Part shown: positions 11,330 to 22,100 of the stretch, in pieces
Numbering within the stretch: position 1 is the first letter of the stretch
How the letters are laid out: each line of letters starts with the position of its first letter
NCBI GenBank assembly: GCA_964019335.1
Contig: OZ025762.1
Span: 1-64,000 of the forward strand
Direction: 5' to 3'
Source: Diplonema japonicum
Taxonomy: Eukaryota > Euglenozoa > Diplonemea > Diplonemida > Diplonemidae
DNA: 64,000 nucleotides
Notes under the pieces: model-generated
What the model was told of the DNA's origin: nothing
Database searches by the model: none
The model's input: the letters and a program-made list of their open reading frames with translations, nothing else
Translations under genes and position numbers: made by a program

Positions 11330-11472
11330 GGTGGCACCCTGCACAAGAACTGTCTACTTGGGGGCGCACTGCGGCCGAGTTGTAGCTTCTTCTGCGTTCC
11401 GTGTCGTGTCCTTAATGTGTGCGGTGTACAGCTCAACCCCAGCCAGGGCGTCGTGGGTAACCAAGATTCTGC
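11330..11472 (+). repeat. SINE-like repeat, copy in the opposite orientation
   Basis: The only clear copy whose sense direction is the + strand. It starts ATGAGTTAAAGGAGGCC and runs through TTGTAGCTTCTTCTGCG and AGCTCAACCCCAGCC to CCAAGATTCTGCC, where it is truncated. It shows that the family inserts in both orientations. Confidence 0.75.
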
Positions 11473-11483
11473 CATGCTAGACT

Positions 11484-11605
11484 TGTGTACCCTTTTTTTC
11501 ACTCCTCTTCTCTTTCACCCACCTGGGCACCCAAGGCCAGGGAGGGAGGAAAAGAAAGGAGAGGGCTTGGCCAGCCAAAAAGGAGGTTTATTTAATTCGA
11601 AACAG
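11484..11605 (+). repeat. Inverted copy of a segment near 18.0 kb
   Basis: Blocks TTTTTTTCACTCC, TTCTCTTTCACCC, CCAGCCAAAAA and GGAGGTTTATTTAA recur in reverse complement at 17990-18090. Identity is patchy, with an insert in this copy. Nature unknown; possibly a small mobile element or shared regulatory flank. Confidence 0.45.
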
Positions 11606-11699
11606 GGTACAGGGCGAACACGGGTTTGCGGGTGTTGCCACGTTTCAATCTCTACACGGGTATGTGGTCTGCGTTTTTTGTGTAGTTTGTTGTACCTGT

Positions 11700-11826
11700 G
11701 ATGCCCACCGACCCCTTTGCTTCTCTTTGTTCTTCTTTAGTAAGTCGTCCCTTCCTGCAAGCCTTTTCCTTTCTTCTTTTTTGTTTGTTTGTTTTGCTTT
11801 ACATTTGAATAACCCCACATTAACAG
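11700..11826 (+). promoter_or_regulatory. Pyrimidine-rich leader ending in AG before the cyclase gene
   Basis: A long T/C tract with TTCTTC runs (about 11720-11800), ending TAACAG at 11821-11826, fifteen bases before the chosen ATG. This is the layout of a splice or trans-splice acceptor. The assignment as a trans-splice site is inference. Confidence 0.4.
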
Positions 11827-11840
11827 TTGGTGGGCGAACA

Positions 11841-13952
11841 ATGAAATCGATGTTTGCACATGTAGTGCTGCCGATGGACGACCCGCTAACAGTGTTCGGC
11901 AAGAAGGTAATACTAGTCATGTCAGGGGTGTGTACTGTGTTTTATGGTCTCTCGTTGCTGTTCCCACGTGACGGTGCATCAAATCTCCGGAAGAGTACTA
12001 GTGTGGCAGCGTCTCTGGTGACGTTCTTGCAGCTGATGTTCGAGAAGAAGTTGCGACACTCTGTCATAGTAGCGTGGATGGCCGTTATGGCCGCTGGGCT
12101 TTTGCTGGCAGACCTACTTCATGTGGCGGCGAATAAAGGCAACAGGACATGGGCATACTACATCATTATCATCGACATCTGTCTTGTCTGTCGGTTGCAT
12201 AGCCGTGTTGCCACCAGCTTTGTTGTCAGCTTACTTGTCTGGCTAGTGCTACAGTTCTTTGAGTCCATTTATCGCTTCGGCTTGTATGACCTGTGGTTCC
12301 TTGCCTCTCAAGAGGACCGCCATGCTACTGTTGACTGCTTGCAGCTTCCATGCCCCGTGAAGTTCACCACCGCCTTGCAGGGCTACTTGGCTCAAGCGCT
12401 CGTCTTCTTTCTCGACTACTACTTCACCCGTGGCTTTGCTAACGACCTCCAGGAACAGCATCAGAAGATGAACGAAGTGATCGTGGCTGCAGAAAAGATT
12501 GCAACATCGCTTGCTCACTTCGACCTTTCCTCTGCTGAGACCGTTATAGAGTCAGCATCTCTCCCCCCACCACTCTATGGCGCGTTCAGCAACATTCTTT
12601 CCAATCTAAAAGACTACCGCCCTTTCCTGCCCAACTCCCTTTTCCACGAAGTGCCTGAAGAGGATTCAGCCGATGGACGAAACGTCCCTGTCCCCGGCCT
12701 GCAGTCAAAACAGGCTACTCTTGTATTCACAGACATCCAAGGATCCACAGCAACATGGGAAGAATGCCCTGATGGGATGAAAGAAGGGCTGCAAGTCCAT
12801 AACAAGGCAATCCGCGACTGTATTGCGGAGCACGGTGGGTATGAAGTGAAGACCATTGGGGACGCATTCATGGTGGCTTTCGAGAGCGCCTCTGATGCAG
12901 TGTGGTTTGGCCTGTCTGTGCATGAGAAACTCTTGTTAAGCACGTGGCCTGAGGAACTGCTAGCACTGGAGCACTGTGCCCAAGATGCTGAGAACCTCTG
13001 GTGTGGCTTACGTGTGCGTGTTGGCATGCACTATGGTGAAGTTGATGTGCAGCTGAACACACTTACAGGGCGGTACGACTACTTTGGGAGTACCGTAAAT
13101 AAAGCATCGCGCATGGAGGGTGTGTGTGTGGGCGGTGCTGTCGCTGCAACACCTGAGGTGATGGAAGCAGCAGGCCCCATCGACACCATCACCATTCCCA
13201 TAGGGGAGACTATGCTGAGAGGTGTCAGTGGCACAACCTATCCACACCTTCTCATCTCACGCAACTTGCTTAGGCGAAGGCCGTTCATCGAGCAGCAGCT
13301 GTCGCTGAAGCGAGAAGACAGGAAGCTCACCGCCCGCCAGAAACGCAGACACATGGACTGCAGTGTCGCAACGACCTTCGCTGTGGAGTCTGTGTGGAGC
13401 GACGACGCCAACGAGGCTATCCTCCAGCATTGCACTTCAGCTACTGTTGGGAAGGTGGAGGTAGTAGTGAGCACCTATGAGACTGGCGCTGAGGGCATCA
13501 TCACAAGTGAGATGAACAGTGGGCTTGCGAAACTGGTGACGTGCACCGAGAGAACACACGGTGTCGTGGTATCGCTGCAGGGGAACAGGGTGGCTGTGTG
13601 CTGGAACGGTTTGAAGCCATGTGCGACACACATTGAGAACTCGTTGGCGTTTGTGAAGATACTTGGTTTCGGTGTCACCTCAGGCTTCCATGTTGGGGTC
13701 TCGACCAGCAGCGTGGTGCATGGCACAGTGGGCGACCGCAAGCAGAAGTTTGTAACTGTGCTTGGCACCAGCGTGATCATGAGCAGTGCGTTGTGCAGTG
13801 GTGCCGTAACCAGTGGCGTGCTGTGCTACTATTCTTCTCCATCCCCGCTGCCTGAAATGGAAGGGCTCATAATCACGGACGAAGGTTCTCATGTTGGGGC
13901 CGATGGAGCTTCATTGCACCTGAAACGCGTAGACTTGGAGATGGAAGGGTAA
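11841..13952 (+). CDS. Membrane adenylate cyclase, class III, with a second degenerate cyclase-like domain
   Basis: 703 residues. The N-terminal ~200 residues hold about six hydrophobic spans (for example ILVMSGVCTVFYGLSLLF and SFVVSLLVWLVLQFF). The catalytic domain spans ~290-480: FTDIQGST gives the first metal Asp (D298) and KTIGDAFM the second (D341) plus the adenine-selecting Lys. GRYDYFG supplies the paired Asp and NKASRM the Asn/Arg pair. The Lys/Asp pair favours ATP over GTP, so the product should be cAMP. Residues ~540-690 (VEVVVSTYETG, then GFHVGVSTSSVVHGTVGD and VLGTSV) resemble a second cyclase domain lacking the metal Asp motifs. It could act as an internal dimer partner. FTDIQGST resembles protist cyclases. 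Start chosen at 11841, after the pyrimidine/AG leader; the frame is open upstream but encodes the leader. Confidence 0.9.
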   Translation: MKSMFAHVVLPMDDPLTVFGKKVILVMSGVCTVFYGLSLLFPRDGASNLRKSTSVAASLVTFLQLMFEKKLRHSVIVAWMAVMAAGLLLADLLHVAANKGNRTWAYYIIIIDICLVCRLHSRVATSFVVSLLVWLVLQFFESIYRFGLYDLWFLASQEDRHATVDCLQLPCPVKFTTALQGYLAQALVFFLDYYFTRGFANDLQEQHQKMNEVIVAAEKIATSLAHFDLSSAETVIESASLPPPLYGAFSNILSNLKDYRPFLPNSLFHEVPEEDSADGRNVPVPGLQSKQATLVFTDIQGSTATWEECPDGMKEGLQVHNKAIRDCIAEHGGYEVKTIGDAFMVAFESASDAVWFGLSVHEKLLLSTWPEELLALEHCAQDAENLWCGLRVRVGMHYGEVDVQLNTLTGRYDYFGSTVNKASRMEGVCVGGAVAATPEVMEAAGPIDTITIPIGETMLRGVSGTTYPHLLISRNLLRRRPFIEQQLSLKREDRKLTARQKRRHMDCSVATTFAVESVWSDDANEAILQHCTSATVGKVEVVVSTYETGAEGIITSEMNSGLAKLVTCTERTHGVVVSLQGNRVAVCWNGLKPCATHIENSLAFVKILGFGVTSGFHVGVSTSSVVHGTVGDRKQKFVTVLGTSVIMSSALCSGAVTSGVLCYYSSPSPLPEMEGLIITDEGSHVGADGASLHLKRVDLEMEG

Positions 13953-14429
13953 CGATTCAAGTTGAGGATGATATTTTGTCTGTTGTGGTCATTGCTAGGA
14001 CCCGTTTCTATGATTTTTTCTTGTTTCGTCCCCCCCCCCTTTTTTTCTTTTTTTTCTTTATTCATGTAAAGTGATTTAAAAGAATCATTTCTTTTCTTCG
14101 CCCTGAGAGCCAAGCTTACTCTCCTTTCGTCTTTCGTTGGGAAAAAAAAAAAAAAAAAAAAAAAAAAATAGCAGCTGCTTTTTTCACAACGAATGATTCA
14201 TTATGCGTGAATAAGGTGGTGTTTTATTTTTACGCCTCAATTTTACTTCATTCAGTATGAAAATACCCAAAGAGAAAAAAAAAAATTCTTTATGACTATA
14301 TGTCTTTGTTGTTTTTTTTTGATGTTCGCATGAGCAAAAAAAGTTTTTAAAAAGCTGCGAAAGTTTTTTTACTCGGCACAAGTTGCATATAGTTATAAAA
14401 TCATTTTTTGAAAGATAAATATTTGTAAC

Positions 14430-14462
<33 letters not shown>

Positions 14463-15017
14463 GGAAGTGAACACACTCTCACCAAATTTGCAAAAAAGGT
14501 CGCCACCCCACTTCGAACCGAGCTGAAAATCTAAAAAAAAAAAAAAAAATTCAGGTCACAGTTAAAGTGAAGAGTACCACTGGATGAACCCACCACGGTT
14601 TTATTGGGCCGGTATGCCAATTTCTTCGAATAAAATTGGGGGCGCAGTGAATGAAGTAAATTGAGAGTAAAAGAAAAAAAATAAGAAAATAAAATAAAGG
14701 GGAGTTACTTTTATCCAGTCTCGTCTTTCACCAAAGGATCTGGAATAAAACTTACTTTTCTGCCACTGAGCCGTGAAAAATCTCTTCTGTTTACCCTCTT
14801 CTTCTTTTTTCTACCCAACTGAAAAAAGCTATGCTAGGCGATACCCAGGCTTTTTTTTTTTTTTTTTAATCATACAATATTCTATTCTTTCCCTCAAAAG
14901 CTGGAGTTGGACCTTATGAGAAACAGTTTCTTTTGTTATGTAGTCAGCCAGCCCGGTTGTCACAACACAGAGAAGACGGTCCAGCCCAGGTGTGGTGGCC
15001 CTCACAGTTTTTTTTAT
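13953..15017. other. Spacer with A and T homopolymers, no gene seen
   Basis: Contains A27 (~14142-14168), A28 (~14430-14458) and T18 runs. A block AGTTGCATATAGTTA...AATCATT at ~14381-14408 recurs near 38745-38770. No open frame looks like a gene. Confidence 0.5.
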
Positions 15018-16833
15018 TTAACCATTAAACCCACATGTCATATATATATGACATAAAAAAAAAAGAAAAAAAAAAAAAAAAAAAAATCTATAGGCCTTTT
15101 GGTCAAATTATGACCTTTCTTTCACTTTTCACGCCATTGTGCGATTTTTTCCACTTTGTTTGGCTAAATGCTGCCCTTTTTCAGCATTATTTTAAGAATT
15201 TGAGAGGTCGAAAATCCGGGGAAAAATGATTTGAGAATGAAGAATACTCGAGTGGAGCAGAGGGCTGGTCGTGAGTGATGAAGAATGCTAAGAAATGTCA
15301 GAAAATGGTAGTTCTGAGTCTAGTAGTACTTGGGGGGAGGAAAGTGGGGAAGAATTGGAGGAAATGGGGTGGAAAGAGGCAGTGTAATTGAACCAGCAGA
15401 CGACCCAACAGGGAAGAGCCCTCTCCAGCTTTTTTATTCGTTTTTTACACCATACACCCTCCGATGCCTGACAGCATTCGCAAACAACCACCTGGAGCGC
15501 CGCAAAATCGACAAAAGAGTCACGGAAGCCGAAATCCGAGCGTTTCTGGGCCTATGGGTGTTAATGGACCTCACCATCTGTCCCAACTCCCGTGACTACT
15601 GGAAAACCGATCCTGACTCCATTATGCATACTCAGGGGTTTGCACACGTCATGTCTGGAAACCGGTTTGAGCTGTTCTTTGGAAACATATATCTGTGCAA
15701 GGACCCATCCCGGGACCCTGATCGAGATGAGATCAGCCCGGCATGACAAACTCTACAAGGCCTGCTGGCTGGCTGCAGCTGCGATGCAGCGTTGGGGAAA
15801 GGCCTCCCGGACTATCAAGGAACGGGGGTAGGTGATGAAAAGGGGAGAGTTCGTGTGTTCCAACGGGCCCGGCATGCACTTCTTTTTTGTGGTGGGGCGG
15901 AAAGCTTGTGCTTCTCCTGAGCGTACCCCCTTTCAAGCCAAAGATGACCGCCACTCGTCAAAGATGGGTCGGCAAGGCAAAGAAAAAGTCCAGGGTCGCC
16001 TTTCCCATTCCAAAGGTCGTTGAAACCTACACCTCCCTTATGGGGGGTGTAGATGGGAACGATGCTGCCACCCAACGCAACACAAAGTAGTCCAAAGCCG
16101 CCGGTGGCAGATGAAAATATTAAGGTTCCTGCTTGACAAAAGCCTCTTCAACTGCTGGGTGCTTGCGAAGAGCATCAATTCCCCCATCAATTTCAATGAA
16201 CTGGAAGAATGCATTGCACACGGCCTCTGTAAATGCATGGGCAGAACCTGCACCATCGAGACCACAAGACTCGAAGGATGTAAGGTCTGACCACATAGAG
16301 AGCATTTTCCTGCAAAAATTAGTATAATAGGTGCATAGTCCATCATTGCATGGGTCCCAGAAGGTCCTCTGGCTATGAATGTTCCACCTGTGGCAAGTGC
16401 CTCTATTCCACACCTTGCTTTTGGCTTTACCACCTGAACGGAGACATCACCGAGGATGATCTTCAGGAGCCCGAAACACCGACAAGTACCGGAAACTCAC
16501 TGATGGACCCCCTCCACTGGCCAGAGAGGCGTGAAACGCAAGCTAAATCTGGGCTAGAATAGTGTCACAAGGGGTTTTTAGTGCATTTTATTATTATTTA
16601 TTTTGCACTTTTTTCTACTCCTCTTCCCCCCCTTACCAAAAAGGGTGTTGGGTCAAAAATCATAAGTTCAAAAGCGAGTTCAGGGGAACCCTGATACCTC
16701 AATGTCTCCAGAAGTCGTTTCTCCATAAAAAGAACACTTTGTATGGTTAAATGCTGCCATTTTTTTGAATTTTTTGGAATCGCCTCAAAAATGGGCTTTT
16801 TTCGGTTTTTTTGCCTGTGGGCTTAATGGTTAA
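15018..16833 (+). mobile_element. Decayed piggyBac element with TTAA target sites
   Basis: The left end is TTAA (15018-15021) followed by CCATTAAACCCACA (15022-15035). The right end is TGTGGGCTTAATGG (16816-16829) followed by TTAA (16830-16833). The 14-bp ends are inverted repeats with one mismatch, and TTAA is the piggyBac-specific target duplication. Inside is a piggyBac-like transposase pseudogene in the + direction. A palindromic ATGTCATATATATATGACAT follows the left end. Element length is about 1.8 kb. Confidence 0.88.
15295..16560 (+). pseudogene. piggyBac-like transposase, several frameshifts
   Basis: Pieces of DDE_Tnp_1_7-type transposase occur in order but in different frames. First is an acidic N-terminus from ATG 15295 (MSENGSSESSS). 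Then comes SPLQLFYSFFTPYTL...RAFLGLWVLMDLTICP...YWKTDP...MSGNRFELFFGNIYL (about 15415-15690), then KPKMTATRQRWVG. Next are ETYTSLMGGVDGND (the MGGVD motif, about 16020-16060) and RRWQMKILRFLLDKSLFNCW (about 16097). Last is a Cys-rich end CSTCGKCLYSTPCFWLYH (about 16383-16435) matching the terminal zinc finger. The middle of the catalytic domain is deleted and stops intervene, so it is not functional. Confidence 0.82.
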
Positions 16834-17077
16834 ACAAAAAAACTGGAGCCTTTTTTCACACCACTCTCTCCCACATCCAGTCTTTTTCATGCAAAAATCC
16901 AAACAAAAATATTTATAATCTTCGGGGAGGGGGGGAAGAAAAAGAAAAAGAGTCGATTGATCGTTGTTTGCACCGGGCTTAACCTGAAAAAGAAAAGGGG
17001 TAAACCCAACAATGCCACTGCTACTCTAATTAGCAAAATACTAATTCGTTATCAGTATTATATTGTTTTCTTATTCA

Positions 17078-17119
<42 letters not shown>

Positions 17120-17514
17120 GAAAAAAAAAATGAAACTTCTACATGAGTTTTATCATAGAACCACACTGTTCGAAGCACATCTCTAAATCCCTACTAGGTG
17201 CAGTTAGGCACAACCCAACCTACTTGGACGCGAGTAGGCCCTTGAAAGTGCCTCTTGCCTGATGAGGACAGCACCTGGAGGGGTTGCAAGATGAGTACTG
17301 CTAGAACTACCACGGACTCCTGTCCGAGAGGGTTTAGTTCCTGTGCAGCTCTTACGCAGAGCCAAGACAAGTTTAGAGATATGCAGCATGAACTATTTTC
17401 CACACACACACACCCACACGGGATTTACTGCACCTTTCACACACTCTCTCTCTTTTTCTTTTTTATGTTTTAAAAAAGATTTTTGAAACCTCTGTCTGCG
17501 TTTTTTTTTTTTTT

Positions 17515-17545
<31 letters not shown>

Positions 17546-18190
17546 AAACCTTTCAAGAGTGGCTCTGACAGGTAGGACTTAAGAACACCACACGTGTTAG
17601 GAAGACAGCACTACACTACACGCAGTGTTGGGACCAGTCGCTATCACGGCAGGTGGAATGCACACGCCAAACATTTTATACTTAAATTTAAATTCTTCTT
17701 ACTTTTGCCTCACTTTACTTTTTTGGGGTTTTTGGGTGTGGGTGTCTCCTCCCGGTGCTCGGATGAACAGGGCTAAGGTGGATTATGTACACCCCCCTTT
17801 TCTTTTCTGCCCGTTTCGCTCAGTGTTCCCTACCCCTCTCCTTAGTAACAAGAAAAAAGCTACCACATAGGATAGAAAAAGAAAGGAAGAAATAAAAATC
17901 CATGTTTCATTTCGTTGTAAGTGCGGTAGCGGTATCAATATTAAGTAGCGGCGGCGGGCTTATAACACTGCTAGTGACATTAAGTACCCCCCATTCTCTC
18001 ACTCTCCCCCCTTTTTTTTTAAATAAACTCCTTTTTTTTTGGTTGGCCAGGCGGGTGAAAGAGAAGGAGTGAAAAAAAAAAGGGCACGGTCTAACTTGTC
18101 AACGGACGCTTTGCCCCTCCCCCTCCCCCCTTTTTTTAAAGTGAACTGTTTATTTAGAATGCCAGAAAAAAAAGAGAAAAAAAAGAAGAA
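16834..18190. other. Spacer, no gene seen
   Basis: Homopolymer-rich (A30 near 17081-17111, T runs at 17501-17545). It includes a possible structured RNA motif at 17247-17290 and the inverted match to 11.5 kb at ~17990-18090. No credible open frame. Confidence 0.45.
17247..17290 (+). ncRNA. Putative pseudoknotted RNA motif, copy 1
   Basis: AGTGCC (17247-17252), CTTGC (17254-17258), AGCAC (17270-17274) and GCAAG (17286-17290) can pair in an a-b-a'-b' pseudoknot. The same four pairing segments, with similar spacing, occur at 52439-52481 in otherwise diverged sequence. The second copy lies just upstream of an RT fragment, so this may be a conserved RNA end structure of a retroelement. The call is speculative. 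Confidence 0.25.
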
Positions 18191-18194
18191 AAAA

Positions 18195-18300
18195 GCTTAA
18201 CTGGAAAACCATCGACTTCACGCTTGTCAATGTTTCTTCCGTTGGTTCTTATTTCTTGTCAAACTAGAAACTTTCGACTTGAGTTCGATGACAAAATGGT
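18195..18300 (+). pseudogene. Remnant of the BspA-type LRR gene
   Basis: About 100 bp of decayed LRR coding repeat: AAAACCATCGACTTCACG, TTTCTTCCGTTGGTTCTTA and TTCGACTTGAGTTCGATGAC match the repeat units of the gene at 9355-10704. Stops interrupt it. Confidence 0.6.
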
Positions 18301-18388
18301 TTTGTTCCTTCAATTTCTTTCTGTACCTAAGCAGTTCAAACATCCACACACAAAAAAAAGGAGGAGCGGGGAGGGGGCCAAAGGGTAT

Positions 18389-18871
18389 ATGAACACTCAC
18401 ACAATCGATTTACCTGATTGTGACGGGAGGGGCTATGCCAGCAGTGGGTACGAAACTCCGGAATGTTACAGTGACACTGCTAGCGAGGGCAGCCAGCAGG
18501 GGTACGTGACTCCGAGTGACGACAATGAAAGCGACGAGGGTGTGAACAAGCTTGTGACAAGCGGAACGGAGGGGTGGATGAAGTGGTTTGTGTGGCATGC
18601 GTTCGGTCGGGTACCTGTGGTAGGCTCTGCTGTGCACTGCATTAGCAGTTTATGGCGTCAGGATCTCCCAGGCGCTGGCTTGAACCTGAGCTTTACTCTC
18701 TATGACATCTTCACATGGTCTGAGCTACAGAAACAACCCACTCTAGAACACCACACCTTGGTTCCCATCTTGAAGCGCCACGTTTCGGGCCACCTTCTTT
18801 TCCTCCACCTCAGTGCGTGGTATAACCAATTCATCTCACGAGCCACAGGGCACATAAAGGAATACCCCTAA
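18389..18871 (+). CDS. Hypothetical protein, 160 residues
   Basis: I do not recognise a family. The N-terminal ~60 residues are acidic and rich in Ser/Gly/Tyr (GYASSGYETPECYSDTASEG, GYVTPSDDNESDEG), probably disordered. Residues ~65-155 are more hydrophobic with many aromatic residues (WMKWFVWHAFGRVPVVGSAV, FTLYDIFTWSELQ), possibly helical or membrane-associated. The Met at 18389 was chosen because the open frame above it runs through the LRR remnant; a Met within that stretch is possible but less likely. Composition is protein-like rather than tract-derived, and the gene is on the same strand as its neighbours. Confidence 0.55.
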   Translation: MNTHTIDLPDCDGRGYASSGYETPECYSDTASEGSQQGYVTPSDDNESDEGVNKLVTSGTEGWMKWFVWHAFGRVPVVGSAVHCISSLWRQDLPGAGLNLSFTLYDIFTWSELQKQPTLEHHTLVPILKRHVSGHLLFLHLSAWYNQFISRATGHIKEYP

Positions 18872-19161
18872 AAAATTGCTTCCATCCCCCCACCAAAAGA
18901 AAAAAGGAGAACAAGTGTACTCGAAAAAAAAAAAAAAAAAAAAAAGAAAAGAATTATAAGGAAAACAATTATATCCATTTCTTGAGCGCCTCTAAACATG
19001 GCGAGCACACCTCCCTCCCCGTGTTTCTTTTCTTTTTCTTCTCGTTCTTCTTTTCTTGTTTCCCTGCTAAATATTCGATCCTTTTTGTTTTTTCTTTTTT
19101 TGCCCCCCCCTTTTCCGGGAAAAAAAGAAAAATAGTACCATCCCAATGGAGGAGGGGGGAA

Positions 19162-22100
19162 ATGGAACTCGACCCTCTGACCAAAGCAGTGCGAGAAGAA
19201 GATATCGACAAGTTCAAAGAACTATGGGAAGAAGCGGACGGAGAGCAGGCCCTGTTGGCGGGGGTACTGATGGGCGGGAAAGTGGAGGATGCAGAAGGGT
19301 ATCAGTACATGCTACGGCGGCTGCTTGATACGGTGGACCCGAATTGGAGAAGCTCGCGCGATGACGGCCTCCTCAGCCTGGGGATCCGATCGGCCGTGCC
19401 TGGAATAGGAGACGGCAGCACACAACAAGCAACCCTTCAAACAGGCGACAACGTCATCACACGATTACCCGACTGCACCTTAGGATCTTTTGGTGACATC
19501 TGGATGCCTGGTGTTATCGTGGATTCTCGCGAGGACACCCTTCGCGTTCACATCCCGTACTCAGGCACGACAAACCAAATCCCTCCAGGCTTCACAAGCG
19601 CTGTTTATGATAGGATCTCGGACATGCAGGAGCTGACCCCTGGGCTGTCGGTTCTTATCCGTGTTCCTGACCTTTCTAGCGCTGCAGAGATCGCATTGTC
19701 CTCGTCAGGCCAACACGGACCTGAAGCACGCTCACACGGGACTTCTTTCACAAAACACCGTCTGCCCTCTTCCCTAGTCGACGTTTGGGTCGAAGCGACG
19801 CTCAGCGCGTACAACAACAGAGGCGGGTACGACGTCATGCTGAAGGATGCCACGGTGCAGCTGAACCGCAGCGCAGAGGACATCCGCGCCCTTGGTAAAG
19901 TAAACACACTGGGGTACGAACCTATTGCAGACTCGTTGATCGCGATTGGCCAGCACGTCCGCGTCATTGAAAAAGGTACCGGTGGATCATGGAAGGGAGT
20001 CATCAAGGGACGGAACGCATCAGGCGGCTACGAGGTTCTCTACCCTGCAGACGGCGACTTTGAGACCGATGTACCTTTATCGGAGCTGTTCGTTCCTATT
20101 GACGAGCCGCACGGTGACGGGGGTGGGAGGGTTGTTGTCACAGAGCTTCTCAAAAGAGACTGTCTTGTGTCGGGTTCGCAAGGGTTGCAGGTTGCGTGCA
20201 AGCGAAACAATCTGCAAGCCGTCACCGCCATCGTTGAGAACACAGCAAATCCGTACCTCGGGGTGTCCTTGAAAATCGTTGAGACGGGCCTTTCAGTTCA
20301 ATTTGTAGACCCATCAGGACCCTCCTCCGGCATACTGAGACAAGGCGACATCGTGACAAAAATCGGTTCTGTTAGAACCGTTGACTTCAGCGAACCATTC
20401 TACCAACCTTACGTGAGGCCGCACGAGGTAGCGACGTTATCGGTTCTTCGAACGACAGGCATCTATGAAGAAGCACAGGTCACGCCAAGGACGAACGATG
20501 TCGATCACAACGAGACGTATTTACGGCAAACCGCAATGGAGCTGACAAGGAGTGAAGATATCGCGAAGCTGCTGATCTCCATCGGGGGGTGGATGGGCGC
20601 ATGCCGGGCCGTGTCAAGAGGGTGGTACGACGCGGGTGTCATGCTGCTGAACGAGACCGAGCAAAACGTCAACGAAATCTACAAGGGAAGCCACGCATTG
20701 GAGATCGCATGCTACGACGGACACATCCCGATGGCGACGCAACTGCTGGAGAAAGGAGCGGACCCGAACTCGTCGTCGTCCCTCGGACACACACCGTTGT
20801 ACAACGCTTGTTGTTGTTCTACATATTCTGCAAGGCTTCGATTAGTTACCATCCTCCTCCACCACGGAGCAGCTCCGCACGGAACGCGTTCAATGGCAGC
20901 TCTGCTTGCGATGCCTGTGGCCGTCTGGAGGTACCCACAACACGTGTTGCAAAACACACCAACAGGGTGGACTGTCTCCAAAGTCATTCAAGCGTCAAAG
21001 ACCACGTACACCCTGCTGGCCGACAACGAGATCACCGAAACCGCGGACCCCGTCACGCTAGCTTCATGGCACCCGACGTGCTCTGTGTTGTACAAAGACA
21101 AGCCGGCTGTTGTGCAACTGTCGTCGATACCCAACTTAACGATCGCTTTGAAAACGGCGAATAGCATCATCGAGTCCCCGTTGTGGGAGGTCACCGACCT
21201 GCGGAAGGACAGTGTTTTGCTGGAAATCTGTAAGATGCTGTGCGGAGATTCCACCGCAACGGACACCGTGACACCGAGGTACCGACCAGTCGATCTGACG
21301 GAACGACATAAGGGAGATTCTGTTTTCGAGCTTGTCGACAGTGAGGAGCTTGCGTTGTACTTGATGCAAACATCGATATCAAGGGGTGCGTCGGCCTCAG
21401 TGCTGTGCAGGGTACATCCTTCGTACGCTGCAGGGAAGGGTTGGCTGAAGGTGTTGGAGGAGCTTCGCAAACTGGACAACCCAAAGGTCGACTGGGACGA
21501 CGTGGACCACTTGGGCATGCCGCCCGTAGCTAATGCGATTGTCTCGTCGCGAATCGATGTTCTGCAGTTCTTATTGAACGCGGGTGCGAATGCCGACAGC
21601 GAGACGTACGATGGAAGGCATTTCACCCTCCTCGCCGTTGAGCTAGGCGACGCAGCGGTCGACTATCTGAAACTCCTGAACTCCTCCACCACACATAAAA
21701 TCCTTCGCAAGCGGGACTCGGGCGCGTTGGGCCTCGCATCAAAAATTGGTTCAGCAGAAGTCGTCAGCTTCCTCCTTGAAAACGGCGCCTCGATCAAATC
21801 CCGGTACGGCAAGCACCTTTCCTACGAGTGGGCATGCATCGAACCCTCGCTTTCTAAAGAGTCCATCTTGCTCAGGTTGATGGAGAAATCCGCGGTGCCC
21901 AACATGGCGGAGGTTGTTGCATCGGGGTACACAACAGCACTGCAATCCATGCTGGAAAAAGGCGGCTCGTCATGGGTGAACCACCGTGCGAGGAGCACTG
22001 GCAACACACCGCTGATCAACGCTTGCATAACGGGGAACATAGATGCCGTGCAGCACCTCATCGAGAAGTCAGATGTCGACGCAACGAACGACGAAGGACG

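Noticed and set aside
16038-16433. Minus-strand 131-residue frame
   Set aside because: Opposite the plus-strand piggyBac motifs RRWQMKILRFLLDKSLFNCW and the Cys-rich end.
17260-17268. CTGATGAG as a hammerhead ribozyme core
   Set aside because: The required downstream GAAA and stem arrangement were not found, and the related copy at 52.4 kb lacks the motif.
18982-19161. Upstream 60-residue extension of the anoctamin gene as a signal peptide
   Set aside because: The Phe-rich run is the translated pyrimidine leader; the downstream Met at 19162 is a better start.
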